DNA of 64,000 nucleotides from assembly GCA_013397865.1 (NCBI GenBank), contig VZTI01000933.1:376089-440088 (forward strand), given 5' to 3'. Position 1 is the first letter of the stretch; each line of letters opens with the position of its first letter. The position numbers and the translations under genes were made by a program. Source of the stretch: Struthidea cinerea. Lineage: Eukaryota > Chordata > Aves > Passeriformes > Corcoracidae. Positions 1 through 12,659 of this stretch are shown one piece after another. The notes under the pieces were generated by a model. The model was not told the DNA's origin and did not search any database. It saw only the letters and a program-made list of their open reading frames with translations.

Positions 1-220
1 CTGGGTTTCAGCCTAGTCACAACTGTAATGAAGAATGGGGACAGCCTGTGCTGTAGAAAACTTGGATCTTTGTTTTCTACACCACAAGTTAGTGCCTTGC
101 TCATAGCTGAGCTGATTAAACAGCACCCATCCATTTTAACTGATCCTCAGCAAGAGTTTCAGTGAAATCTGTATGAGTAATAGATTCCAGGTATGACTCA
201 GGTGGCGATGTGCGTGTTTC

Positions 221-247
221 TGTAAGCCAGCAAACTTCTGGCTTACA
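221..247. repeat. Perfect inverted repeat, 10-bp arms, 7-nt loop
   Basis: TGTAAGCCAG at 221-230 is exactly reverse-complementary to CTGGCTTACA at 238-247, with CAAACTT between them. The pairing stops at the arm ends. One or so hairpins of this size is expected by chance in 64 kb, so function is not implied. Confidence 0.85.
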
Positions 248-1352
248 ATTTTTCTTCAAGGGATTTCAAATGTGGACTGTTTATTTTGTTGGCAGGGCAA
301 GGCTATTAAGGACCTGCTCCAGGTTGCACTTAATGAATTCCTAATTGAAGAGAATCTTGGCATGATGCAAAATGAGAGTTGCAGTAAAGCCCTCTGCTGA
401 AGTTTCTAGCATCCTGGCAGTACTTAATTTCAAATAATACAACCTATTTCATGCTTATGCAGTAGTTATCTTTTTACCTTGGGGTTTTCCCCAAGTAACA
501 TATGAAGGAAATTATTATTATTATAATTGAGGTATCTGTCAAGAGAAGTTAGAATATGCAGAGAAATAAACTATATCAATCATCACATTCCTGTGGCCTG
601 AAAGAAAACTCTCAAGTCCCTAATACCAGATAGAAAATAACTGAGGTCATATATCTACAGACCTGCTGAACAGAAACTCTTGTTTCAGCTAATTTTCCCA
701 AATAAATCTCTAAATCTGGAGGGCTTTAACATAATCCATCAGAGTAGTGAGTCATTTTCTAACTTTGAAAAATTGTTAATGAGAAAAAGGGGAACCACCA
801 GGAATGCAACTGATGGTGTTTGAAGTTACAGGTATTGAAAAACTGAGTATCTGAAGGCCTCAGAGCCTCCCTGACTCCGACCTGGCAGTGCCAGGGAATC
901 AGTGTCATGAATGTGCTGGAATTCAAGCACAGCCCTCTCCGTGTGCTGGACTGCAGCCAGCCAGCAGCTGCTGGACAGGAGGGCTCTTGTACCTTCCAGC
1001 CCTTTAGGAAGAGCTGCCATCCTTGGTGCTAGAGACTTGGTTAGGGCTAATTTTAGGAGTTTGATGAACCATGGTTTTCCTTTCATTTGCTCGTAGGAGT
1101 TGTGAATTGCTAATGATCTGCAGCAGAAATTAATTATTGCTAATTATTCCCTTTCAGCCAGAGCTCAAAACATCTTTTAGCACAGTGTGTGGATGCAGGT
1201 TAAATGAAGTCCAAATCCCATTCCCTTTTCTGTCCTTGAAATTAAGCAGCAATTCCTGCTTGTTCTTCACATCCAGACTGGCTCATGCAGGAATGCACAG
1301 GAAGGATGTTCCTCATGTTTTCAGAGGCAGAGAGGATGTCTGTAAAAAAAAA

Positions 1353-1377
1353 TCCCATTTTAAAGCCTAAAATGGGA
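1353..1377. repeat. Perfect inverted repeat, 10-bp arms, 5-nt loop
   Basis: TCCCATTTTA at 1353-1362 pairs exactly with TAAAATGGGA at 1368-1377 around AAGCC. It lies just 3' of a nine-A run. Nothing in the flanks identifies a transposon end. Confidence 0.85.
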
Positions 1378-1796
1378 CTAAGGCCTTTCTTTTATCGCAG
1401 GTTCACTCTTTCTTCTAGGGCTTTGAGCAGAACAGGGTGACACTGATACCTCTTCCAAATACACATACTGAGGGAGATTCTATTTCTGAGGAGAACAGTG
1501 CATCTGACTTCATGTCAGTGTAGGTCGCACTAATGTGTCCTATGCAAAATGATGATTTTTTTCTATGCACTCTGCGTGGAAACAGTTGAAAAATATAACT
1601 TTCAAAATTTAAAAGATGGAAATTATTTATGTAGGGTGACTCCAGGATAACTGGTGTTGAAGTAGTAAGGCCAATTAAATGAAATGTCGACCAGTCCGTG
1701 GTTACCTTACCTAAATGGACACGTGGCTTTCACCACCACAGAGGGTGCATTGCAGCCACGTCTTGCCACCGCCTCTCTCATCTGGAGGTGGATAGG

Positions 1797-2180
1797 TGCA
1801 GTAATGACACACGGGCACTTGCTTATCAGGTGGAAAAATGCAAAGCCGTCTATTGCGCAGTCAGAATCCCTTAAATACCAGCACCCAGCAGGATATCACA
1901 TCATATAAACAGCAAAGATGTTCACCACAGTGTCCCCCAATCACCTGGGGTATTGCACAGATTTTACCTAGTATGGTAATAGGCAAACAATGCCCTAGAA
2001 GGCCACAAACTACAATTAACACTTCTCCTAGGCCCAGTCTGTCCATAAACACACAATCCTCTCTCAGTCCATCTCTGGTGACCTGGATGCACTCCCAGGG
2101 TCACCTCCGGGCCCAGGACAGAGGCCCTCTCTCTGATCCTCAGGTCGTGGCTCTCTTCCAGCACATAGTGCACCCCAACA
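1797..2180 (-). mobile_element. Solo LTR, copy 1 (ERVK-like), minus strand
   Basis: On the minus strand this 384-bp element starts TGTTGG and ends ACTGCA. It is flanked by an exact 6-bp duplication (GATAGG on the plus strand, 1791-1796 and 2181-2186). It aligns along its whole length with the LTRs at 18389-18777 and 25102-25489. TG...CA ends plus a 6-bp duplication fit the ERVK (class II) group of avian endogenous retroviruses. No internal retroviral region lies next to it, so it is a solo LTR left by LTR-LTR recombination. It is the most diverged of the three. The polyadenylation hexamer that is AATAAA in the other copies reads AATAGA here, and the 3' end is about 5 bp shorter. It contains no viral gene. 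Confidence 0.85.
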
Positions 2181-2186
2181 GATAGG

Positions 2187-5100
2187 GAAGTAAAAAACAA
2201 CCCCCAGCAAACCACAGAATTTTCAGGGGACAAAGAGCAGTCAGAGTATGAGGGATTTTTCCCCACCCTGTCACAAAGTTGCTGCTACTTGGTGTTGTAG
2301 TGAACCCCTTCATTCAGGCTGGCACACGCATGCTGGCAGGGTGATGCTCTCCCATGTCTCACCTGGAAACACATCAGCTCTAAAGGCATGTGGGAAGTTT
2401 TCTGGCAGAAAAGCAAGTGCCTCAACTTCTGTGTTTCACCGCACACTCAACTGCCTGAGTACTGAGCTACACAGCTGTACGTGATGGCAGAGCCCTCTCA
2501 GCAGTGAACGAGGCATTTTCCAGGGCAGGCCAGCACAGCGTGCTCTCCTCACACAGAGAAGCCCTGGGCTGCTCTCCTTTCACTTAATAGTCCAGAGCTT
2601 AAAGGAATCTGCAAAGGAGATTTGAATCTCATCTCTGACTCAGAGCTTTTATTTCAGCTAAAATAAGGCAGTGATCTTCAAGACAGGAGGAGTTCAGGTG
2701 GTTTTCTTAGTTTGTGGTAGAAGCAGCATGTGATTCAGTGAGTATCTCTGCAGAGGAAAGCTAGGGACACCAAAAGCCCCAGTTTTAGGTGTTGTTATTT
2801 TAAAACAGTCCCCCTGTTGAATGTAGCCTCCTGTTGACTTTAAACCATCAGATGAGAAGCTGCTTCTGCTTATTTCACCTGTGCCTGACCTGTCCTCACG
2901 CAACTCCTGTGATGTCATTTATGCACTGGTGGGAACTGTGATAATTTTCTCTGCATTGCATTTGAAGCTGCAGGTTAAAAATAATTTCTCCAGCAAATCT
3001 CATCCTTTTGACACAAACTACATAGCTAGAATATTCATTTACAGAAAGGGACAGCATTATTATCCGAACAGTGACAGTGAGTGCTGTTAATTCCCACATG
3101 CTGCTTGATGACACAAATCTGTTCTAAAGAATGGGTGTTTCTGTGGAGCCAACTTTTCTTCGCCTCACCGTATATCTCTGTTATAAACCACACAGAAAAT
3201 GGAGCATGCACTGGTCCTCAGCTTCATCTCTTGGAGTGTGGGAGGTGCAAGAACTAATCTCTTCATCAGAGGGTTGTTGGGGAGAGTAGTGGGCTTTTCC
3301 CTGCCCTGTATCACAGAAGGGATGATGGCTTAGGCTGGTGACAATTAGGTGTGTGCTGGACATTTTCCCTGCTCCTCCTGCACCTGCCACTCCTCTAGGA
3401 GGATCCCACATGTTGTCCCTCCTCTGAGCTGAGCTGAAGAGAGACACTGTATGTAACCAGGTACCTTGAGAGCTCATCTGCAGACTTTATTACAACAATT
3501 ACTAAGGATCATTTGACTGTAAATGCTGGTTCCCTCTTGCTATGAATCAATGTCATTAACCTTAGCAGCATCGACGTGTTCTCCCTATGCATTTCAAGCA
3601 GTTTAATAAACAAGTGAAGAGTTAAGAGCCTGTTCTGCATGCTGTGATATATTCCTGCCTTACTGGTTCTGGATAAACACAGTGACACTTCATTGTACTC
3701 TGAGATTTATGATGGAACTACAGTGTGGGAGAGAAGGGGAAAGAAAGGCTTTTGCTGAGATGTGCAGATAAAAAAGCAGGGCTTGACAGAGAAATGGGAG
3801 TAACACGTGCTCAGCTGAAGAGCAGGTAGCTGACAATGAGCTGGCACGTGCTAGGTAAGAATCACTTTCAATTCTTTCTGTCATGTCACTGGGATTCTCA
3901 ATGACTTTGAATAATTCTGAGAACAATCAGTTTATTCAAGGGAGAAGAGGAAAACGAAGAAAAAAACAGCAGATTCATGAAAGTTGTTCTTTTTGATGTG
4001 TGTTGTTATGTGATCATAAGAGCACTTGCTTGGATCACGCCGAAGTATAGTTCTGTGTGCTATGAAGTCCTTGACTATTTTGACACTCTTTAATGATTAA
4101 AAAGACCCAAACAAATGAAAAAAAAACTGAGGAAACAATGGAGTGATCCAGAAATCCAGTTTCTGACAGTGTATAAAATTACTTAGAGATCTCCTTTCCT
4201 CCCTTTTCCAAGATCTTCAACATTCTTTGTTTTAATTATTTCTTGGCCAGCAGTCCCCATCCAGTGGTACGGGCCAAAGAGATTCCCAGGAGGCTCTCAG
4301 ACATTTTCTGGAACAGTATCCCTGTGAACAGTCCAAGCTGAGGAAGTGATGTTACAAGCAGAGCTGTCACTGCCCAAGATTTCTGCTTGCAACAGGAAAG
4401 GTTGGACATCTCTGCCTCGGGGCATCGCAGCCCAGCTGGCAGGTGTGGGGAGGGCAGTGTGCAGGGACTGGACATTGTGGGTCAGTGCCACCCACCAGCT
4501 GACTCTCACAGCAATGCCAGGACCTCTGCCAGGCAGCAGAGTCCTGTGATGTCAGCCAGAAATCTGTGAGGACCGAGAACAACCTGCTCTTCATTACCTG
4601 GCTGCTCCTGGAGGAATCAGGAAACAGATGTGACAAGCACAGCAGAGGACACTGGGCTCCTCCACCCTGCAGCTGGCTGGAGGTGCAGCCAAACTTCCTA
4701 GCTCTAATCAGCAGAGAACAGGCACCAGCTCTGGAGCTGTCTAAACCAGGAGGTGTGGAAAATAATGTCCTTCCTAGGAAACGCAAGGCACTTGGCTGAA
4801 CCTCTCAGTGGTGGGATCTGAGTCTGCAGGTCCTCAGCAGGGAGCAGCCTTTGTGAACGGACTTCCTCCATGGAGTAGCCATGAAGAGGGTGCCCAGATG
4901 CCATCTGGAAAACCTGCCTGTTTCAGCACCTGTGCACTGAGCATTCTGGAGCTTGACAAGATACCAAAGGGCTTGGCAGCTTTGTGTTTCCTAATTCCTA
5001 ACATATGTAGAACTTCAGCTACCACACAATCAATTTAAGCCATTAGTGAGAGTTGGATCCAGGCCTTTGCAGAGCCGACTGGCCTATATTTTGTGTTTTA

Positions 5101-5670
5101 GGAACGCAGCATATTCTGCTGCTTCTGAACGGAGGCTGCAAGGGAATAATCTGCCCCTGGGTGTGCCTCCTCAGCCAGCTTTAAGCAGACCTGCTGCTGG
5201 GTGAAGTACCCCACATTCTCGTGACTCTTAAGTGCATATGGGGGCTCTCAGGAGCCCACTCAGGAGTCAGAACTGTGTAGGCACAAGCCCTCTGAAAAAT
5301 TTCAGCTAGGGAGGTATTTCCAAGCAGACTGGGCTGAAGCACCTTCCTTCATCTCCTTTATCTTTTTTCCCCTTTTTAAGCATGTTCATTCAGGTCCCAC
5401 TTCTGAATGGCCTCCTGTTAGCTTCTCTTTCATGAATGTGAATGTATTTGCAGCAAGTTTTGCACGTGCATCTTCACAAACTCAAGGCCTTTAAAATCAG
5501 CAAATGGGGTCTGGAGCTTTAAACAATCCTCATGTGTGTTAAAGAATTTCAGTTCAATTTGAGTTTTTGAATGATATTTCATATTCTAAATTAACAGATA
5601 TAAATAAATTTTGAAGTAAATCCTCCTGAGTTTTAGACCCTTCAGCCAGTTTTATTTTACGGTCTTAGTC
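2187..5670. other. No gene seen; unannotated DNA with an E-box cluster
   Basis: Open frames here are at most 139 codons (minus strand, 4367-4786). That one overlaps several others in a GC-richer patch, which marks low stop density rather than coding. Apart from the E-box cluster at 3804-3850, no repeat or RNA gene was recognised. Confidence 0.5.
3804..3850. promoter_or_regulatory. Candidate E-box cluster
   Basis: Two canonical CACGTG E-boxes (3804-3809 and 3845-3850) flank a CAGCTG E-box (3812-3817). Both CACGTG boxes lie within the same ACGTGCT context. CACGTG is the core bound by MYC/MAX, USF and CLOCK/BMAL-type bHLH proteins, and CAGCTG by myogenic or neurogenic bHLH dimers. Whether the site is used cannot be read from sequence. 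Confidence 0.25.
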
Positions 5671-5695
5671 TATATAAATATATANATATATATAT
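5671..5695. repeat. (AT)n tract with one ambiguous base
   Basis: An alternating TA run is interrupted by a single N at 5685. The unresolved base suggests slippage or disagreement between reads in the microsatellite. Confidence 0.9.
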
Positions 5696-5858
5696 TTTAG
5701 ATGTATTTGTAGAACAAGTAGCTCTAACACCTGAGGAGTATTTCAATCCAAATGCATAATTTATACAGATTTCCTACTTTAGACTTCATTAGAAAATCAT
5801 AATTTTCTTTACCAATTTGGTGTCTTGTACTACTTTTATGTAAATATACAGATTGAGA

Positions 5859-5911
5859 GGAAAGGAAAGGAAAGAAAAGAAAAGAAAAGAAAAGAAAAGA
5901 AAAGAGAAAAG
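5859..5911. repeat. Pentanucleotide microsatellite, GGAAA changing to GAAAA
   Basis: About three GGAAA units are followed by seven or so GAAAA units and a degenerate end. The array is pure purine on the plus strand. The change of unit within one array is typical of microsatellite turnover. Confidence 0.9.
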
Positions 5912-8444
5912 AACAACAAAACCCCTCTGTGAGTATCTCAATTTTTAGTCAATCTATACTGATTAGTTGTGTTTGGTCAGACGTGTAATATGACATTGTT
6001 CTTCTTCTGTGACTGGATGAATGCACAGATAATCATGATATGAATCATTACATTTGCAAAGCAAAATCCATTTTCTACCATAATGCTCCCTTGAGCATAT
6101 TTTATAGAGATGAATTGCTGAAAGATACTATTTTTGAGTATATTGGCCATTTTTAGGTGTCTCCCTTGAACAGCTTTAGAAATTGTTTGCACCTGATTTC
6201 CAATGGAGCAGAGGAGCTGGGGCTGGGAATAGGTGTTGCTCGTCTGAGCTGATGGAATGGAAGGTGATCAGGGGGAGGAGAGGGCCCACCTGCCCCATCC
6301 CATCCCCTCCTACGGCCGGGGCACCGACTGCTCCAGAGGGGCTCCCAAAGTGCGTGGGGAAGGCTGTTTTTGTAACAATGCTTACTCTTCTGCCAGCAGA
6401 GACACAGTTTAGGGAGAGATTTCCTACTGGCTTCCTCATGGAGGGGGGGATGCTGGGACTGAATATTCCAATTTCCTCAGTGCTTTCTCCCTGAATTGTC
6501 TTCAGTTTAGAGGCCCTCTGTCATATTTTTGGGGGTAAGTTTACCCTGGTGAGCAGCCAAGCTGATGGCCTGAGCAAGCTAAGCTTGGACAAGGTTGCAC
6601 ATGGATGAGAGGATGCAGGAATTGGAGGGGTAGACAGGCTTGGACTGGAGCTCATGAGGATCAGGCCTGTTTCAGATGCTGTCTCTGGTTTCTTGTGTTA
6701 CAGCAGGCTTGTGCTGAGGATTAGAGCTTTCCTCCTCTCAGCGTGCCTGGTATGTCTGTCTGTCTGTCTGTATGGTCAGAGGTGGCTTTAATAGAAATTA
6801 TTGAGGTGGAGCATCTGGTGCAACTGGGACCCAACATCACAAGGTGTCATTAGTCCCCACAGCTGTGCGTGAATGGCCAAAAAAAAGCACGAGTTAATGC
6901 AGGGACAGGGACACGCTTAAAATGATGGTGCTGATAGCCCTGTGCTGGTAAAGATTAATATCTCATAGACCTCCTTGAAAGCAGAGAGAAATTCTAGCTC
7001 TCATAAATTATTTGTAATTACAACAGCACCTTATTGCTGTATTTAAAAAAACAAAAAGAGAGATGATAATTAGTTGAAATATAATGTCATATATAATAGA
7101 TGATGAGCTTGAGGGTGTATGGTGCCTGGAGGAAAGAGATGTGAAAGGGTTTGTCTGTGATTACACATAGTGGTGAGGTTGTCGCCTCATGGCTCAGCCC
7201 AAAGAACAACGTCAGGAAACCAAGCACTTGAATTACTACCACAGAAGGGGATTAAGGCTTTTGGAGACCTCAAAGAGTCAGATGCCTTAACCACCTATGG
7301 GTTTAACGCCAAGTAAAGAACTTGTGGGTTTAAAAAAGAATCCTTCTCTGATTGGGGAGCTGGAGAGAGAGTGCACAGTGATAACTTTTCTCTCAGCACC
7401 CCAAGCTCTGCAGAAATCTAATGGTGAGCACAGCAGGAGAGTTTCTCTGGGTGGAGAACGTCCTGGCTGAGAGCAGACCAGCACAAAGCAGTCCAGGGCA
7501 CCGATTAGAAGGCTCTTCTTCTGCCTTTCATGAAGAACAGCAAAAGGAAAAAAATGATTTAAAAACCTCAAGAACTAGAGGTAGCAAGTTAAATTACTGT
7601 TGGAAAAAAATAGTTGCTGGTAGAAGTGTGAAGTGTGGATCTTATGTATTTTTTGCACATTGTAGAGATCCTTAAAGGCTGTCAGCATTTTAATTAAATA
7701 TGACAGCTTGACAAAAGGAGCAGCTAGGTGTGAAATGCATATACTGCTGGAGGGGAGCTTTCTGCGCAACAGTGACCTGGAATCGGGAAGTCGCTGACTG
7801 TGACCTTCGCTGTGCTTTGAGGAGCAGCCAGAGCTGCAGGCAGGCCTGCCAACTGTGCAGTCCCCAAAAGTGACACACCACATTCATTACTGCGTGAGTC
7901 AGGCATGGTGAGAGCGCTGCCACTGCTGCTTGCTGCTGCTCCTGCTTGCTGGCTCAAGCAGAGAAAAAGAGCTGACCCTTCCCCTTGACACGCAAGCTTG
8001 GTTTCCTCTTGGTGTAATGGACCAACCTGGAAAAGCAGTGAGAAACTGCATTTTTCCGCCTTCTTTCTGTTGGGGGGAAGAAAAAAATCAATCGTAGTTG
8101 TAGGATTCTGACACTTAATCTTATTATTATCATCAGAGACCAGCCATGACTGTAGCCTGTAACGAAGTTCTTTCTACCGTTACATGACTTTTCCATTAGC
8201 TGCTCCCTCCAGTGAAAGGCTCCCCAGCTCAGTAACACTTTGCTGCATTTCAGGCATCTCTATTATTAATTAATTTGCTATTCACTGTAATAAATCCCAT
8301 CACAATTAATTTATTTAGCACAATATGGATATTTCATGTCTTCTGATTATGCGTCCTTGACGGTCTCAAGGATTTCCCTGCTGTTAGGACACAGCACCCT
8401 CTGAAATCCTGATGCAGCAGATCCTGACCTATATTCTATCAGCA
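5912..8444. other. No gene seen
   Basis: Open frames reach 103 codons and overlap on both strands at 6176-6494 in a GC-richer patch that contains a few CpGs (around 6300-6360). A short (GTCT)n microsatellite lies at 6754-6770. A TAAT-rich, A/T-rich stretch lies at 8255-8340. Confidence 0.5.
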
Positions 8445-8501
8445 GCTGCTGAGCTTTAAAGGCCTTTTCCAGTGTAACTTATTCTATGATTCTATGATTC
8501 T
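8445..8501 (+). mobile_element. CR1 LINE 3' end fragment
   Basis: The segment GAGCTTTAAAGGCC followed by TTCCAGTGTAACTT and then two ATTCTATG units and ATTC is the hallmark 3' terminus of avian CR1 retrotransposons. CR1 copies end in 8-bp repeats and are usually 5'-truncated, which fits this short copy. The match becomes unclear upstream of about 8445, and an older CR1 3'-UTR may reach back to about 8370. No coding part remains. Confidence 0.75.
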
Positions 8502-9390
8502 TTTTGTGGCTCTTGGAATCTGCAAAAACCGCAGCCGGGCAGACCTTGTCAGAGCTGAGCATTCTCTGCCTCATGAAACTCCTGTGCTACCCAGTGTTCA
8601 GACCCTTATAGCCACTGCTGTAACTCCATGAGCAGTACATTAAATCTACTTTCATGATACACTGTAAAACCGTTACCTTTCATGTAATTTATGAAGCAAA
8701 ATTGGTTTTAAATTCAGAGAAAAATCTGGATTGTTCAAGAATAATAGGTTGTACATTAACTTGTAGCTCAGCTTGGTCACTACCGTGAAAGCTATTTTAG
8801 GTAAGAACTTCTATTCAGAGACGTGTGCACATTCATTTATATCTTGAGAAGGAAGGAGAGGAAGATTCTCTGTACGGGAAAATTTAATAGTCATTGTACT
8901 TAGGTGAATGTAAATTGAGGTCTGCATCATGGTGCATGCCTCAGAGTAGTTGAAGAGTTCAACAAATTCCTCACAACCACATAGTAATTGATCATTCATT
9001 ATTATCCCAGTGGATTTCTAGCACTCGTTCTGCCATAATTTGTCACTCTCATATCCTTAAGCATAAACAGTCATCAATGTACAAAGACTTGAAACAAACA
9101 GCCTTTGAAAGACCGAATTAAACATCAGGTATCAGTAGCATTATGATTCAGTGATGCTTATTACTGAGCAATAAGTATGTGGTTTTGTTCCCCTACATCA
9201 ACATATAAACAGGGCGATTAATGACAAAATCAAATGTTTCCATTCTGTTCATGCACTAACGCTCATACCTACAGCAGCTTAGGATTTGTTGCTAAAACTC
9301 AAAAAGCTGTGCAACAGAGACAACTCCTGCTGCGATGTTAGTGCCGTGGAGATGAGGTGGATGGGGATGGGAAATGCACTGGGAGTTTCA

Positions 9391-9426
9391 CCAGTGGAGT
9401 TCAAGGTAAGCTGTGAACTCCACTGG
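9391..9426. repeat. Perfect inverted repeat, 13-bp arms, 10-nt loop
   Basis: CCAGTGGAGTTCA at 9391-9403 pairs exactly with TGAACTCCACTGG at 9414-9426. The loop AGGTAAGCTG contains a splice-donor-like GGTAAG. It is the longest perfect short-loop hairpin I found in the window. Pairing outside the arms is poor, so it is shorter than a typical miRNA precursor. Confidence 0.9.
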
Positions 9427-12400
9427 GTGTGGAGACCCTGGAGAAGCTGGGCTGGTGCCACTGGAATCAGCAGGAACACGCATGCAAAGGCTGCGTCGAT
9501 TCAGCCCATAAAGCCCCACAGCCATTTCAGAAACTTGTACAGAAGTGAATAACACTGTAAACCCAGCATGGGCAGAATCAAAACAAAATGTGTGTGCAGC
9601 AGGGTGATCAATAAATGTGCTGCAACAGGGCTTGACAACTTAGCTGGTCATTTTCTGACTTCCTACTGTTGAGAGAATTTTTTGGGGAAAACCCCCACAA
9701 AATACCCCTTTTCCCAAACTGAAAGTAGATTCAACCTTCTAGTAAAAAAAAAATGTGCTATTTCAACCATGTCAGCTTTCAAACAGCTTCAGGTTATGAA
9801 TTTAGCAGGTTCATTTTATTTTGTACTATTTCCTGTGGGTGATTTTTTGGTATACTTCGTGCAAAGCATTTGTGTAATGTGGGGCTGTGCAGTTGAATAG
9901 CCATCCATTATCTAGCAGCGTTAGGGTATGTAAAATAAACACTATTTGTTGCCAGTTGTTGTCATGAGCACAGGTATGGTGTGAGTTACAGTTGCTGTCC
10001 CCTGTGGTAAAAGGACCCCAGAAATCAATCACAGGCTGTGATTATCCTGACATGAACTCTAAAAGCCATAAATCCGCCCCCACTGGCGTTTTACCCTTCT
10101 GCATCCTCCATTTGCCAGGTTGAACACACTTCACCATGCTTTGTGAGGTGGGACTTCCTCTCAGTGGGGAGAGAGGAGAAATGAGAGTGGTTAAATCCTC
10201 AGACTGAAACTTGACACATTCCCTTCAACTTTCAACTTCTAAAGGTCAGTTCTGTTCATTCCTGCTGTGAAAGCAGAGTTGAGCCTTTTAGAAACACTGT
10301 TTTTGAAATAAAACATTGTTATTGGAACAGTAATATTTGAAAAAAAAATCTATTCACTTTATCAGAAATCGAAAGAACTTCTGAAATGCTGACATGTGCG
10401 TGTAGACATCTGAAAATACCGTGCTGCTGTCTCGTTAGATAAAATTAAATGGTGGAAAGGAACCCAATATGCTGTTTACAAAAGGAGAAGAATTATATTT
10501 CTTCTGATATAATTAAAAGCTACTGTGCTGGTGGGTTTTTTGACTGTTGCTTCTGATCCAGAACATAACATATAAAACATATGGGAGAGCTGGAACACAT
10601 GCCTGTCTTTACCCCACAATTATTTGCAATAACCCCTCCTTCACCTCCCAAATTTCTCCCATATAGGTTTTCATTTAACTGGAAAAACTAAAACATACAT
10701 TTCTAGATGAAACTTAACAGTAAAGGTTATACTGAAAAGAATCCAAATCACTTTTTGCTGTTCAGAAAGGTATTTTAAAGCAATGAATTAATCAGACTTT
10801 GCATCACTTGCTCATAGTGATCACTTTTTCATACTGCTCAAGTTGATAATTTTCTAATTGAATGGTTTTCTGTCAATTAAAAAAATATATTTTTTTTCAA
10901 AAAAATTCAGTGATGGGAATTAATTGGATTGAATAAAACTTTGATTTTTTTTTTTTGTTTGTTTGTTTGGTTTTTCTTTTTGATTTCTAATTTCATTAAG
11001 TCTAAACTGGCTTGTACCATGCACTTATTGGTCTAATTAATTCTGGGGGTTTTGATACCTACAGCATATTTGCTCCCTTTCCCACATCTTTCTGAGCCAC
11101 AATTTACCTTCCCAAGCCACCCATCTTCCATTACTCTGAAGTTAAATCATTAAATAAAGATCATAAAGAATAAAAGCAACTCCCTTGATTCCCTCATTAA
11201 AAGTGTCCTCTGGCTTCCCCAAACCACTTGGTGAGGCGGGAGTGAGGCAGCACTGCAGCTCACTCTTTCCCCAAGCCCTGGGGAAGTGTATGGAGAAGGA
11301 ATGCCATTCCTGGCATCTCCACACAAGCTGTGGTTTGGACCTTCACCTCGTAGGTCAGCAGGAGGGATGGACACACGTGTAAAAAAACCAAAATGTGTTC
11401 AGCAGCAGCCCAAGGGTGTTGATCACTGTTCCCTGCACAGCGAGTCCTTGGGGAGCACAGCAGCAACTCACTTGCTGGTGCTGCTCTGGGCCCTGGAATT
11501 CAGACAGGAAAACCTCCTCTGGAAGTGATTTGCCAAGCCTGGAGAAGTGCTGCTTAGAGAGAAACTGCTGGCTTCAATCCTGATCTTGCATGAAACCTCT
11601 GTGTGTAGCATGGTGCGAGCAAGGTATTTCCAGGGTACTGAGCAGAGAGCAGAGTCAGATTAATTTTCAAGAACAAGGAGGGAAAAATTTCAGATCTGTA
11701 TGCCCTTGATGGGTGAACCCAACTCTGTGTAATTTGAATTTGAGTTCTCTCTTGCTGAGGCCAGAAGTCATGTTCTTTTAAAATATCAGCTAGAGATCAC
11801 ATGAAAATGGGGATGATGGCTTAGAGCCTGCCTCCATCCTTGGCCCCTGAGCTCCGAGGAGTGCACCTGTGGTGCAGCACATCTCCTCCTGACCTCGAGC
11901 TCCTGGTCTGCACTGCAAACCCTGAACACCTTTCCTTAGGGAAATTCCAGCAGGGAGCAACTTCTGCTTTGTCCCTTGGTGATAGGCTTCTAGGAAAACT
12001 GGGGTGATAAACTTGTGCACCCCTGCAAATGTGCTCCCCAGCAGCCCAGCCTGGCTGCAGAGAGGAAAGTTGCAGGATTTATCTGTGTAGCTCCTCCGTG
12101 TCCCATTGTTCTTCCCACGTACAACAGAATAATTACAACCTCGCACAAAAATTGAACAGACCAGAGCTTTTGTCCTTATCTCTTCCTGCCTCCCTGTTGT
12201 TTCTCTTCCTATTCAGTTGTGTTTGAAAAAGAGTTTTCCTTTAAACATTTCAAAAGCCTCCCCATCTTCTCCCCTCATTTTTAAGCTTTTTTTGTTAAAT
12301 ATTATCTTATGAGAATCACCACAAATTAATTTATTTTTTTTTACACCCAGAAAGATATTCAGATTCAGAAAGAGAGGTCCATTCTGAAAAAAAGGCAAAA

Positions 12401-12619
12401 AGAAACCCTTAAGTGTTCGAAATTTCTGTTCGGATTTGCTTTTGGTGCCTGCAGTGCTCTCCTAAGTCAGGGCAACATTCACGCCTGAGGTAGCAATTAA
12501 AGATGGAAACCTTAAGTGGAATTAAACTTAGTTCCCAGGGAAAGTCTGACTCTCTTTGAGCAATTCCCCATACTATCGGACAAGTGATTTCACAAACACC
12601 ATTATTCTGGATTGTTTTT

Positions 12620-12659
12620 CACAGTGGTTGTATGGCTTTTTGCTAAAGTCACCACTGTG
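12620..12659. repeat. Bulged hairpin, 9 + 6 bp stems
   Basis: CACAGTGGT (12620-12628) pairs with ACCACTGTG (12651-12659). Inside it, GGCTTT (12634-12639) pairs with AAAGTC (12645-12650), including one G-U pair, around a TTGCT loop. Only a 5-nt one-sided bulge (TGTAT) separates the stems. It looks like a small structured RNA stem. Nothing identifies it as a known RNA family. Confidence 0.6.

Larger units (their letters stand above)
1..1790. other. No gene seen; hairpin-bearing non-coding DNA
   Basis: No open frame here exceeds 90 codons and none resembles a known protein. The visible structure is small. CTTGGGG and CCCCAAG pair around TTTT at 478-495. There is a perfect 14-bp palindrome at 961-974 with a CAGCTG core, an ATT-type microsatellite near 510-527, and the two 10-bp-arm hairpins listed separately. 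Confidence 0.6.
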
